Shown here: positions 55,248 to 63,254 of the stretch, piece after piece
How the letters are laid out: the number at the start of each line of letters is the position of its first letter
Position numbering within the stretch: the first letter of the stretch is position 1
Origin: Streptomyces sp. GS7
GTDB taxonomy: Bacteria; Actinomycetota; Actinomycetes; Streptomycetales; Streptomycetaceae
Assembly: GCF_009834125.1 (NCBI RefSeq)
Contig: NZ_CP047146.1
Span: forward strand, 2,411,501 to 2,475,500
Length of the DNA stretch: 64,000 nucleotides
Direction of reading: 5' to 3'
Notes under the pieces: generated by a model
The model's database searches: none
What the model saw: only the letters and a program-made list of their open reading frames with translations
What the model was told of the DNA's origin: nothing
Position numbers and translations under genes: made by a program

Positions 55248-56843
55248 TCACGGCGCCCCCGGCGGGACGAACGGCAGCCCCTCCGGCACCCCGTCCTCGA
55301 TCAGCCGCAGCAGCGCCGCCGTGTCCGCGTGCTCCTCGATCAGATCCCCCAGCCGGTCCAGCTGCTCCTCGCGCAGCGTGCCGAAGCGGGTGTCCGGAGC
55401 CGGTACGAACCGGCGGCCCGCCACCCGCGCCACCTCCCGCAGGAACGCCCGCCGAAAGCCGTCGCTCTCCAGCGAGCCGTGCCAGTGCGTGCCCCACACG
55501 GAGCCCACCCGGCAGCCGTCCAGGAAGGCTTCCCCGCCGCAGACCTCGGCCACACCGTGATGGATCTCGTAGCCCTCGACGCGCTCCCCGAGTGCCTCGC
55601 CGACCGGCCGCGCCAGGCACTTCTCCCGGCCGAACCGGACGCGTACGGGCAGTAGCCCCAGCGCGTCCACCTTCCCCGCCCGCGACTCGACCTCGTCGTC
55701 GATGTGCTCTCCGAGTACCTGGAAGCCGCCGCAGATACCGAGCACCGGGCGGCCCTCGGCGGCCCGCCGGGCGAGCGCGTCCGCCAGCCCCCGCTCGCGC
55801 AGCCAGGCCAGCGCCCGCACCGTCCCGCGGGTGCCCGGCACCACCACCAGGTCGGCGTCGGCGAGTTCCTCGGCGCGGTCCACGAACCGCACCACCACAC
55901 CCGGCTCCGCCGCCAGCGCGTCCACGTCGGTGAAGTTGGACATCAGCGGTACCGCGCACACCGCGACCCGCAGCACGTCCGCGCCGACCGGCGGCGCCAC
56001 GACGGACTCGCGGACCGCGCCGCGCAGCGAGACCCGCAGCCCGTCCTCCTCGTCGATTCCCAGCCCGTGCGCGTACGGCAGCACGCCGAACGTCCGCCGG
56101 CCGGTGAGCCCGCGCAGCATCGCAAGGCCCGGCTCCAGCAGGGAGACGTCCCCGCGGAACTTGTTGACCAGATAGCCCGCGACCAGCGCCTGGTCCTCCT
56201 CGGACAGCAGCGCCGTGGTCCCGAAGAACGACGCGAAGACGCCGCCGCGGTCGATGTCGCCGACCACCACGACCGGGATCCGCGCCGCCCGGGCGATGCC
56301 CATGTTGACGATGTCGGTCCGCCGCAGATTGATCTCCGCGGGGCTGCCGGCGCCCTCGCAGATCACCGCGTCGTACGTCCGCCGCAGCTCCGCCAGGCAG
56401 TCGGTCACCGTCCCCAGCAGCTGCTCCCGCCCGCTCCCGTACGCCGTCTCGCCCGGTGACGTGTCCGGCCGCGGCGCCGCGGGCCCGGCCGTGCCGAAGT
56501 ACCCGCGCGCGCTCAACTCGCCCACCGGCCTGCCCAGCAGCACCACCTGGCTGCTGCGGTCGCCGCCCGGCTTGAGCAGCACCGGGTTCATCAGGGCCGT
56601 CGGCTCCACCCGTGCCGCCGCCGCCTGCATCGCCTGCGCCCGGCCGATCTCCGCGCCCTCGCGGGTCACGAACGAGTTCAGCGACATGTTCTGGGCCTTG
56701 AACGGCGCCACCTTCACGCCCTGCCGCACCAGCCAGCGGCAGATGCCCGCCGTGACCACGCTCTTGCCCGCGTCCGACGTCGTACCGGCCACCAGCAGCC
56801 CGCCACCGACGCCCCCACCGGGCCCCACGCTCCGCCCGCTCAA
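55248..56843 (-). CDS. cobQ: cobyric acid synthase
   Basis: 531 residues. ATP domain [38 protein letters not shown], and glutamine amidotransferase with nucleophile [11 protein letters not shown] and catalytic histidine in [12 protein letters not shown]. Amidates the b, d, e and g side chains. A TTG at 56843 is chosen because AGGAGG lies exactly five bases before it; a GTG at 56867 would extend into cbiB. Confidence 0.94.
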   Translation of the reverse strand: MSGRSVGPGGGVGGGLLVAGTTSDAGKSVVTAGICRWLVRQGVKVAPFKAQNMSLNSFVTREGAEIGRAQAMQAAAARVEPTALMNPVLLKPGGDRSSQVVLLGRPVGELSARGYFGTAGPAAPRPDTSPGETAYGSGREQLLGTVTDCLAELRRTYDAVICEGAGSPAEINLRRTDIVNMGIARAARIPVVVVGDIDRGGVFASFFGTTALLSEEDQALVAGYLVNKFRGDVSLLEPGLAMLRGLTGRRTFGVLPYAHGLGIDEEDGLRVSLRGAVRESVVAPPVGADVLRVAVCAVPLMSNFTDVDALAAEPGVVVRFVDRAEELADADLVVVPGTRGTVRALAWLRERGLADALARRAAEGRPVLGICGGFQVLGEHIDDEVESRAGKVDALGLLPVRVRFGREKCLARPVGEALGERVEGYEIHHGVAEVCGGEAFLDGCRVGSVWGTHWHGSLESDGFRRAFLREVARVAGRRFVPAPDTRFGTLREEQLDRLGDLIEEHADTAALLRLIEDGVPEGLPFVPPGAP

Positions 56844-56853
56844 CGGGTCCTCC

Positions 56854-57807
56854 TCATGTCCGCACACCCCGGCGGCACGTGGCCGCGAGCCGCCCCGCGA
56901 CCGTCACGCCCAACGCCAGCAGGCCCACCCGCCGCGACAGCCGCACCGCCCGCTCGATGTCGGGCACCGCTGCCGGCCGCGCCCCGCCGTTGAGCACCGG
57001 GCGGTGCTCCACCCGCCCGCCGTACGCCAGCGTGCCGCCCAGCCGGACGCCCAGCGCGCCCGCGAACGACGCCTCCACGGGGCCCGCGTTGGGGCTCGGG
57101 TGCGCCCCGCCGTCGGCCCGCCAGGCCCGCAGCGCACCGCGCCGGTCGGGGCCCGCGAGCACCGTCAACGCGGCGGTCAGCCGGGAGCCCGGCCAGCCGG
57201 CCACGTCGTCCAGCCGGGCCGCGGCCCAGCCGAAGCGCCGGTAGCGCGGAGACTTGTGACCCACCATCGCGTCGAGCGTGTTCACCGCCCGGAACGCCAC
57301 CAGACCGGGCACCCCGCCCAGCGCGCCCCAGACCAGGGCGCCCACCACCGCGTCCGAGGTGTTCTCGGCGACCGACTCCACCACCGCGCGGGCCATCTGC
57401 GGCCCGTCCAGCGCCTGCGGATCGCGCCCGCACAGATGCGGCAGCCGCTCCCGCGCCACGTCCAGGTCGCCGGCCGCCAGCGCGCCGCCCACGGCCCGCG
57501 CCTCCCGCCCCAGCGACGTGCCGCCGAGGACGGCCCACACCGCCGCCGCGGTCAGCGCCACCCGGGCTCCTCGGCGGTCCCGTACGGCGCGCTCCAGCAG
57601 TGCCGCGCCGACGGCCGCACCGCCCGCGCACAGCACGGTGTGCGCCGCCCCGTACCCGCGGTGGTCGCGCCACAGCCGGCGCTCGACGGCGCCCGCGGCC
57701 CGGCCGAACGCGGCCACCGGATGGCCCCGCCGGGGATCCGCCGCGATCAGGTCGCCGAGAAAGCCGAGGGCCGCGCCGCACGCGTACCCCGCGTGTTCGC
57801 CGCGCAT
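56854..57807 (-). CDS. cbiB: adenosylcobinamide-phosphate synthase (CbiB/CobD)
   Basis: 317 residues, membrane protein. GFLGDLIAADPRRGHPVAAFG at the front, ESVAENTSDAVVGALVW and AVNTLDAMVGHKSPRYRRFG are family signatures. Attaches aminopropanol (phosphate) to cobyric acid. First gene behind the riboswitch; its stop lies inside the cobQ ribosome site. Confidence 0.94.
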   Translation of the reverse strand: MRGEHAGYACGAALGFLGDLIAADPRRGHPVAAFGRAAGAVERRLWRDHRGYGAAHTVLCAGGAAVGAALLERAVRDRRGARVALTAAAVWAVLGGTSLGREARAVGGALAAGDLDVARERLPHLCGRDPQALDGPQMARAVVESVAENTSDAVVGALVWGALGGVPGLVAFRAVNTLDAMVGHKSPRYRRFGWAAARLDDVAGWPGSRLTAALTVLAGPDRRGALRAWRADGGAHPSPNAGPVEASFAGALGVRLGGTLAYGGRVEHRPVLNGGARPAAVPDIERAVRLSRRVGLLALGVTVAGRLAATCRRGVRT

Positions 57808-57838
57808 CGGATCAGACCGCCGTCACGCCTCGAAGGGA

Positions 57839-57854
57839 CCCCGCGCAGGCGGGG
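57839..57854 (-). other. leader hairpin between riboswitch and cbiB
   Basis: CCCCGC at 57839-57844 pairs with GCGGGG at 57849-57854, loop of four, 32 bases before the cbiB ATG. Possible part of the riboswitch expression platform. Confidence 0.4.
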
Positions 57855-57942
57855 AGCGAACGTCTCGTACGGCGGCATCGCGAACGGCAGCCCGGCATGG
57901 CGGTATGTCCTCACTCAGGGTCCGCGCCCTGGCTCGACGTGA

Positions 57943-58109
57943 CGGCGACAAGAGTCTCCTGGCTCCCCGGATCGGCGCCTCCCCCGGCCTTCCAGCCCGC
58001 GAGCGGCACCCGTGGGTGACCCGAGCCGTGACCTTCTGTGGAGGAGCGCTCCCCGGTGACAGTGGCGGGACCGCGCCGGATTCTCACCGGACTTCCTCAG
58101 CTGTCGCCG
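57943..58109 (-). ncRNA. cobalamin riboswitch
   Basis: On the minus strand the order is P1 arm CGGCGACA (58109-58102), GAGGAAGTCCGGTGAGAATC, CCGCCACTGT, then GCTGGAAGGC and the B12 box AGCCAGGAGACT (57964-57953), closed by TGTCGCCG (57950-57943). The 8-bp P1 is perfect. Binds adenosylcobalamin and represses the cob operon that begins with cbiB. Confidence 0.93.
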
Positions 58110-58121
58110 ATTGGCCCGGGT

Positions 58122-58151
58122 AGTCCACCACGCCCCGCGAAGGCCCGTCAA
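58122..58151 (-). promoter_or_regulatory. possible promoter of the cob operon
   Basis: Minus strand TTGACG (58151-58146), 18 bases, TGGACT (58127-58122). The -10 is weak, but the predicted start near 58115 falls just before the riboswitch P1 helix, which supports it. Confidence 0.38.
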
Positions 58152-58304
58152 CTCACCTTTGACCTGCGACGCGGCCCCGCCGCGGGCCCTGTGTCACAGA
58201 CCACAGGGTGGTGCCGGTGTCACGCACGGTTGCCCACGGGACTGATCCCGCGTCACTATCTGAGGCACGGCGGGCGACGGGGCCTGCCGGAAGGGGGCCG
58301 GGGG

Positions 58305-58802
58305 ATGCCGGAGAGCGCCGCACGGGACGAGGTCCGGGAAGCGACCGGAGACGAGATCCGCATCAGGATCACGGGCACCAACAATCCGCACCAGGACATC
58401 GAGGACCTGAAAGCGTGGCTGGAGCGCGAGCCCTGGCTGGCGCGGCGGCCGCACGACTGGGACCGGCGGCCCCGCCCCGCGGACGAACGCGCCGCGCGGG
58501 CCCCCGGTGACGCACCCGACCTCCACGACATGGCGATCGGCGTCGACGACCTGGTCCTGGTGGTGGTCGGCGCGGTCGTCACCGAGGTCACCAAGTCGCT
58601 GGGCATCGCGTTACGGGAGTGGCTGCGGCGGCGCAAGGAGGCGCGCGAGGAGGGCGAGCAGCCCCGGGTGTCCGTCGGCACCGGCGCCGGCCTCCGCCAG
58701 ATCGACGGCGCGGACCCGGAAGAACGGCCCGCCGGCCCGGGCCCGGCCCGGCCCGGCCCCCACAGCGCGGCGGACGAGGGCGGCAGCACCGGCGAGGACT
58801 GA
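58305..58802 (+). CDS. EACC1-like effector-associated adaptor
   Basis: 165 residues. DEIRIRITGTNNPHQDIEDL / KAWLEREPWLARR gives a beta strand and helix; then a helical, hydrophobic VDDLVLVVVGAVVTEVTKSL and LGIALREWLRRRKEAREEG, a last strand PRVSVGTG and a disordered tail. This matches the effector-associated constant component (EACC1) described by comparative genomics beside caspase and other conflict effectors. The family is thought to couple a sensor to an effector. It precedes the caspase gene by five bases. GGGGG sits just before the ATG. Confidence 0.7.
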   Translation: MPESAARDEVREATGDEIRIRITGTNNPHQDIEDLKAWLEREPWLARRPHDWDRRPRPADERAARAPGDAPDLHDMAIGVDDLVLVVVGAVVTEVTKSLGIALREWLRRRKEAREEGEQPRVSVGTGAGLRQIDGADPEERPAGPGPARPGPHSAADEGGSTGED

Positions 58803-58807
58803 CCCGG

Positions 58808-61489
58808 ATGTCCGAGTACGACGCACGGGGCAAGACGAACCGGGCGCTGCTGATCTGCGTCCACGACTACGAGACGCACCCCGCCCTGCCCGCCGTGGAG
58901 GCCAACGCCGACGAGCTCAGGCGCGCGCTGACCGGCCCCGGCACCGACCTGTTCACCGCGGACGAGGTCGTCGTCTGCCGGCCCCGGGAGCCCGAGGAGC
59001 TGAGCCGGGCGCTGAAGGCCGTCGCCGATGAGGCGCGCGGTCTGCTGCTGGTGCACTTCTCCGGCCACGGCTGGGTCGGCAGCGACGGCGGCGACCTCCG
59101 GCTCCTGGTCGGCGCCTCGGACCACCGGCACCGCCACACCACGGTCTCCTGGCAGGACGCCGTCCTGTCCTGCCTCGACAGCGCACGGGCCGACCGCATC
59201 GTCGTCATCCTGGAATGCTGCTACTCCGGCAACGCCGACGGCGCCTTCCACGCCCTGCGCAAGCCCATGTCGCTGCTGATGGCCGCGCAGCCCAACCGCC
59301 GGATCTTCAGCGGCGACGAACCCGCCGGCGGCACCCCCTTCACCCGCGCCGTGGTGCGGATCCTCGAAGAGGGCATCCCCGGCCGGCGGTTCGTCACCTT
59401 CGAGGACCTGGCCGCCGCGCTGCGCGACCGGCTCGCCGACGAGCGCACCCCGATGGGCGAGGTCTGGGAGCCGCGCGCCGCCAAGCAGAACACCCTCGAC
59501 GACGTCATCCTCTCCTTCGCCACCCCCGAGGACCGGCCGCCGACCCCGCCGCGGATCCGCCGGCGCCGCTGGCTCAACCAGCACGTCGTCCGGCCCGTAC
59601 GGCGCCGCCTCCGGCTCCTCGTCGCGCTGTGCACCGCCCTCGTGCTGGCCGCCGCCGGCCTGGTCGCCCACCGGGTGCTGAGCCCGCTCCCGGACTGCCC
59701 GCCCGCCCTGGAGCTGCGGCTGCTCACCGCGCCCGAGGCCGAACCGGCGCTCCGCCAGGCCGCGTTCGCCTACGAGATGTCCGACGCCGACACCCGCCCG
59801 CTGGCCGGCGAGGGCGACCTCCCCGACGGCTGCCGCCGGGCCCAGATCACCGTCTACTCCGCCGCCAAGGACCAGATCGACCAGGGCTTCGCCGCCGCCG
59901 ACCGCTGGCAGGGCGAGGCCCGCGGCGGCACCGGCCGGGGGAACGACGCGGCCAAGGGCGCCGACCCCCTCTACCGCCCCGGACCCCAGCCCGACCTCTG
60001 GATCCCCGAATCCACCGCCGACTACGAAGAGGCCCGCCGCGGCATGCCCCCCAAGGGCTCCCCGGCCACCCTCCACGACACCGGCCCGGTCGCCTACAGC
60101 CCGCTGGTCGTCGGCATCCCCGCCGGCAAGCGCCCGGCCGACGTCGAACAGGTCGCCCCCTGGCAGGACCTGCTCACCGGCACCGACAGCCGGCACGGCG
60201 ACCTCAGGCTGCTGCGCCCCAGCCCCGTGCTCTCCGGCACCGGCCTGCTGCACACCCTCGGCCTCTACCTCGCCGGCGACGGCTCGCGCATCGACCCGTC
60301 CAGCGCCCCCGACCCCGCCCTCGTCCGGGACGCCGAGAGCCGGCTGACCGCGCCCGGCAGCCAGTACGCCGGCAGCACCGAACTGCTCTGCTCGCTGCGC
60401 CCGGACGCGGGCCCGGACGCCGGCCCCGGACGGCCCGGGGGCGGCCGGGGCGCCGGCTCGGCGCCACTGGTCTCCGAGAAGTCCCTCGCCGACTACAACC
60501 TCGGCCGCGCCACCGGCAGTTGCCCGGCCCTCGCCCGGCCGCCGGCCCCCGGCGACCGGTACGCCGCGTACTACCCCAAGAACGTCCCGGCCCTCGACCA
60601 CCCGCTGATCCGGGTCGACTGGAGCGGCGCCGCCGACGCCCCGACCCGGCAGGCCGCCGTCGCCCGCTTCGCCGACTGGCTGCGCGCTCCGGACGGCGGC
60701 CGGCCCGTCCTCTCCCGCCAGGGCTACCGCGGGGTCCCCGGGAAGGACGGCACGACGCCCCGCCCCGCTTCCGGCTCCCCGCTCCTCGACACCGCCGCCG
60801 ACATCGACCTCGCCGCCCCCGTCACCCCCTTCACGGCCGGGCCCGACCAGGTCGGCCGGGTGCTGGCCGGCTACGACCGGGCGCAGCGCGCCAGCCGCCT
60901 GCTGATCCTCATGGACACCTCCTCCTCGATGGCCGACGGCGGCAAGCTCCCGGTCGCCACGGCGGCGGCCGGCCGGGTCCTGGAGATGGTCGGCGCCCGC
61001 CACACCTACGGCCTGTGGACCTTCCCGGACCGCACGCACCCCGGCAGTCCCTACGCCGTACGCCGGATCGTCCCGCTCGGCAGCGCCGACCCGGCCCCCG
61101 GCAAGGCCGCCCTCGACCGGATCGCCAAGGGCGAACTGGTCGACCACGGCGCCCCGATGGAGGAGGCGCTGACCACCGCGGTGGCGGAGCTGAAGAAGGC
61201 GGACGGCGGCAGCGGGGGCAACAGCGCCGTCGTACTGCTCCTCGACGAGGACGACGGGGCGGCCGGGCGCGCCCCCGGCGTGGAGCAGAAGCTGGCCGAA
61301 CTCCTCAAGAACGGGCCCCCGGTGCCGGTCCTGACGGTGGCGATGGGCCGCTCCGGCTGCGACACCTTCGCCCTCCAGGGGCTGGCCCGCGCCTCCGACG
61401 GCCAGTGCGTGACCGGCGGTCCGGACGCACCGGATCTGCTGGCCGGACTGGTCGCCTCGATCGGCTCCGCGGGCACGGGGGACCGGTGA
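58808..61489 (+). CDS. transmembrane caspase with extracytoplasmic solute-binding and VWA domains
   Basis: 893 residues. Residues 10-240 are a caspase-like (C14) peptidase: H87 in LVHFSGHGWVGS and C138 in IVVILECCYSGNADG. A basic stretch (RIRRRRWLNQ, RRRLR) and one helix at about 269-289 follow, putting the caspase inside. Residues 300-660 resemble a type 2 periplasmic binding protein (PDLWIPESTADYEE, GPVAYSPLVVGIPAGK). Residues 695-885 are a VWA domain with MIDAS DTSSS from D703. An external binding event could activate an internal protease. Coupled to the next gene by GTGA. Confidence 0.85.
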   Translation: MSEYDARGKTNRALLICVHDYETHPALPAVEANADELRRALTGPGTDLFTADEVVVCRPREPEELSRALKAVADEARGLLLVHFSGHGWVGSDGGDLRLLVGASDHRHRHTTVSWQDAVLSCLDSARADRIVVILECCYSGNADGAFHALRKPMSLLMAAQPNRRIFSGDEPAGGTPFTRAVVRILEEGIPGRRFVTFEDLAAALRDRLADERTPMGEVWEPRAAKQNTLDDVILSFATPEDRPPTPPRIRRRRWLNQHVVRPVRRRLRLLVALCTALVLAAAGLVAHRVLSPLPDCPPALELRLLTAPEAEPALRQAAFAYEMSDADTRPLAGEGDLPDGCRRAQITVYSAAKDQIDQGFAAADRWQGEARGGTGRGNDAAKGADPLYRPGPQPDLWIPESTADYEEARRGMPPKGSPATLHDTGPVAYSPLVVGIPAGKRPADVEQVAPWQDLLTGTDSRHGDLRLLRPSPVLSGTGLLHTLGLYLAGDGSRIDPSSAPDPALVRDAESRLTAPGSQYAGSTELLCSLRPDAGPDAGPGRPGGGRGAGSAPLVSEKSLADYNLGRATGSCPALARPPAPGDRYAAYYPKNVPALDHPLIRVDWSGAADAPTRQAAVARFADWLRAPDGGRPVLSRQGYRGVPGKDGTTPRPASGSPLLDTAADIDLAAPVTPFTAGPDQVGRVLAGYDRAQRASRLLILMDTSSSMADGGKLPVATAAAGRVLEMVGARHTYGLWTFPDRTHPGSPYAVRRIVPLGSADPAPGKAALDRIAKGELVDHGAPMEEALTTAVAELKKADGGSGGNSAVVLLLDEDDGAAGRAPGVEQKLAELLKNGPPVPVLTVAMGRSGCDTFALQGLARASDGQCVTGGPDAPDLLAGLVASIGSAGTGDR

Positions 61490-62880
61490 GGGCCCGCGCG
61501 GCGCTGCCCGCCGCCCTCCTCGCCCTGCTGGTGACCGCCGCGGCCGGCGGCTGCACGTCCGGACCGCCGCACCCCGAGGAGGGCGCCATCGTGCTGGCCA
61601 CCGGCAGCGACCTGAGCAGCTCCGGGGTCCGCCAGGACCTCATCCACGCCTGGGAGCGGCGCACCGGCCGCACGGTGCGGATCGTGAAGCTCCCGGACAC
61701 CGCGGACGGCCAGCGCAGCCAGCTGCTGGCCGCCGGCCAGTCCGGCAACAGCGGCTACGACGTGCTGAACATCGATGTGGCCTGGACCGCCGAGTTCGCC
61801 GCGGCGGGCGTCATCCGCCCCTGGGGCCCGAGCCTGGACGGCGACTTCCTCCCCAGCGTCGTCAAGACCACCCGGTACGACGGCAAGGTCTGGGCCGTCC
61901 CCTTCAACACCGACGCCGGGCTCCTCTACTACCGCAAGGACATCCTGCACGACTACGGATACGACCAGCCCCCCGGCAACTGGGGCGAGTTGAAGAACAT
62001 CTCCGTCCAGGTGGCGGGCGCCTACAACCGCAAGGCCAGGGCCGCCAGGACCGCCGCCGGCGGGACGCAGGCCGCGGCCGCCCCCACCCTCTACGGCCTG
62101 GTCGCCCAACTGCGCCCCTACGAAGGGCTGACCGTCAACACCCTGGAGTCCGCCTGGGCCAACGGCGGCGATCCGGAGGCGACCAGCTTCACCAAGGGCG
62201 AGCAGGTCGGCTCGCTCCAGCTCGGGGTCACCGCGCTCAAGGACCAGCTCGACTCGATCATGCCGCACGAGGCCACCGCGATGGACGAGACCGAGAGCCG
62301 CCGCTGGTTCGCCGACGGCCGCGCCCTGTTCATGCGCAACTGGCCGGTGGAGTACGCCTCGGTCGCCGAGAAGCTCAGGCCCGGCGTCCAGTTCGACGTC
62401 GCCGAACTGCCCGGCCGGCCCACCGACGGCCGGCGGATCTCCGTGCTCGGCGGCCAGAACCTGGCGATCGCCGCCGACAGCACCCGCCCGGCCGGCGCCC
62501 GCTCGCTGATCGCGGCGCTCACCGACCCGGAGAGCGAACGCTGCCTGCTGGAGCGCGGGTTCGCGGCCACCCGGGCCTCGGCCTACGGCACCGGGGCCGC
62601 CACCCCGCGCTGCCCGCTGCCGCCCGGCGACGCGCAGCGCGGCGAACACGGCGCCACCGGCCGGCCGCCGGTCCCTCCGGGCCAGGAGCCGCCCTACACC
62701 CGGACCCTCTACGCGGCCCTGCGCGCCGCCGAACCGCGCCCGCGCAGCGCCCACTACCAGACCTTCAGCAAGGTCGTGCAGATCCGGGTCTCCGAGTACC
62801 TGAACAGCACCGGCGGTACGGCCATCGCGGACGAGCTGGCCCGGGAGGCGGACGAGGCGCTCAGCGGACGGAACGGCTGA
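61486..62880 (+). CDS. extracellular solute-binding lipoprotein without cognate permease
   Basis: 464 residues. Lipoprotein signal: MRARAALPAALLALL, then AAAGGC with C23. Family 1 binding protein features: GSGYDVLNIDVAWTAEFA-like segment (NSGYDVLNIDVAWTAEFAA), AVPFNTDAGLLYYRKDIL, GRALFMRNWPVEYA, VLGGQNLAIAA. Normally such proteins serve sugar importers, but no permease or ATPase gene is nearby. Its GTG overlaps the caspase stop, so it is made with the caspase and may be its ligand-presenting partner. Confidence 0.85.
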   Translation: MRARAALPAALLALLVTAAAGGCTSGPPHPEEGAIVLATGSDLSSSGVRQDLIHAWERRTGRTVRIVKLPDTADGQRSQLLAAGQSGNSGYDVLNIDVAWTAEFAAAGVIRPWGPSLDGDFLPSVVKTTRYDGKVWAVPFNTDAGLLYYRKDILHDYGYDQPPGNWGELKNISVQVAGAYNRKARAARTAAGGTQAAAAPTLYGLVAQLRPYEGLTVNTLESAWANGGDPEATSFTKGEQVGSLQLGVTALKDQLDSIMPHEATAMDETESRRWFADGRALFMRNWPVEYASVAEKLRPGVQFDVAELPGRPTDGRRISVLGGQNLAIAADSTRPAGARSLIAALTDPESERCLLERGFAATRASAYGTGAATPRCPLPPGDAQRGEHGATGRPPVPPGQEPPYTRTLYAALRAAEPRPRSAHYQTFSKVVQIRVSEYLNSTGGTAIADELAREADEALSGRNG

Positions 62881-62937
62881 CCGGCCCCGCCCAGGGGCGG
62901 AAAAGCGCCACAAGCCAAAAAGAGCCACAAGCCAGAA

Positions 62938-62976
62938 AAGGGGAACGGGGCGCCCGGTGGACGCCCCGTTCCCCTT
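62938..62976 (+). terminator. terminator of the EACC1-caspase cassette
   Basis: 15-bp perfect stem (62938-62952 with 62962-62976), loop of nine, ending CCCCTT. Ahead of it AGCCACAAGCCA is repeated. It also lies after the stop of the convergent small membrane protein gene. Confidence 0.85.
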
Positions 62977-62995
62977 CGTAGCGGAGGACGTGTGC

Positions 62996-63226
62996 TCAGG
63001 TGGCCACGATCAGATAGATCCCGTACGTCACCGCCACCGCGCACAGCGCGAAGGCCGCCAGCGCTCCGGCCCGCGCGCCGGTACCCGGTGCCGTGGTCGC
63101 CCCGCCGTCCGCGGCCGGCTTGCGGGACGTCCCCACGATTCCGACGGTGAACAGGCCCACGATCCCGACCGTCACCACGAGGGTGACGCCGAAGACCTGG
63201 CCGAGAGCTGCCCAGTCGATGTGCAT
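62996..63226 (-). CDS. small two-helix membrane protein downstream of pit
   Basis: 76 residues: an N-terminal helix (VFGVTLVVTVGIVGLFTVGIVG), a polar linker (SRKPAADGGATTAPGTG) and a C-terminal helix (ALAAFALCAVAVTYGIYLIVA). 28 bases after the PiT gene on the same strand, an arrangement I recall as conserved in Streptomyces. Possibly accessory to phosphate transport; function unknown. Confidence 0.75.
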   Translation of the reverse strand: MHIDWAALGQVFGVTLVVTVGIVGLFTVGIVGTSRKPAADGGATTAPGTGARAGALAAFALCAVAVTYGIYLIVAT

Positions 63227-63254
63227 GGTGTGTTCGTTCCTTCGGTGAGGGCCG

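Noticed and set aside
61480..61490. Possible frameshift joining caspase protein and lipoprotein into one gene
   Set aside because: The GTGA overlap is followed directly by a proper lipoprotein signal peptide, so they are separate coupled genes.
59215..62880. 1221-codon frame covering most of the caspase gene and the lipoprotein
   Set aside because: Only the part from 61486 has real protein features; the first 757 codons are the +1 shadow of the caspase gene.
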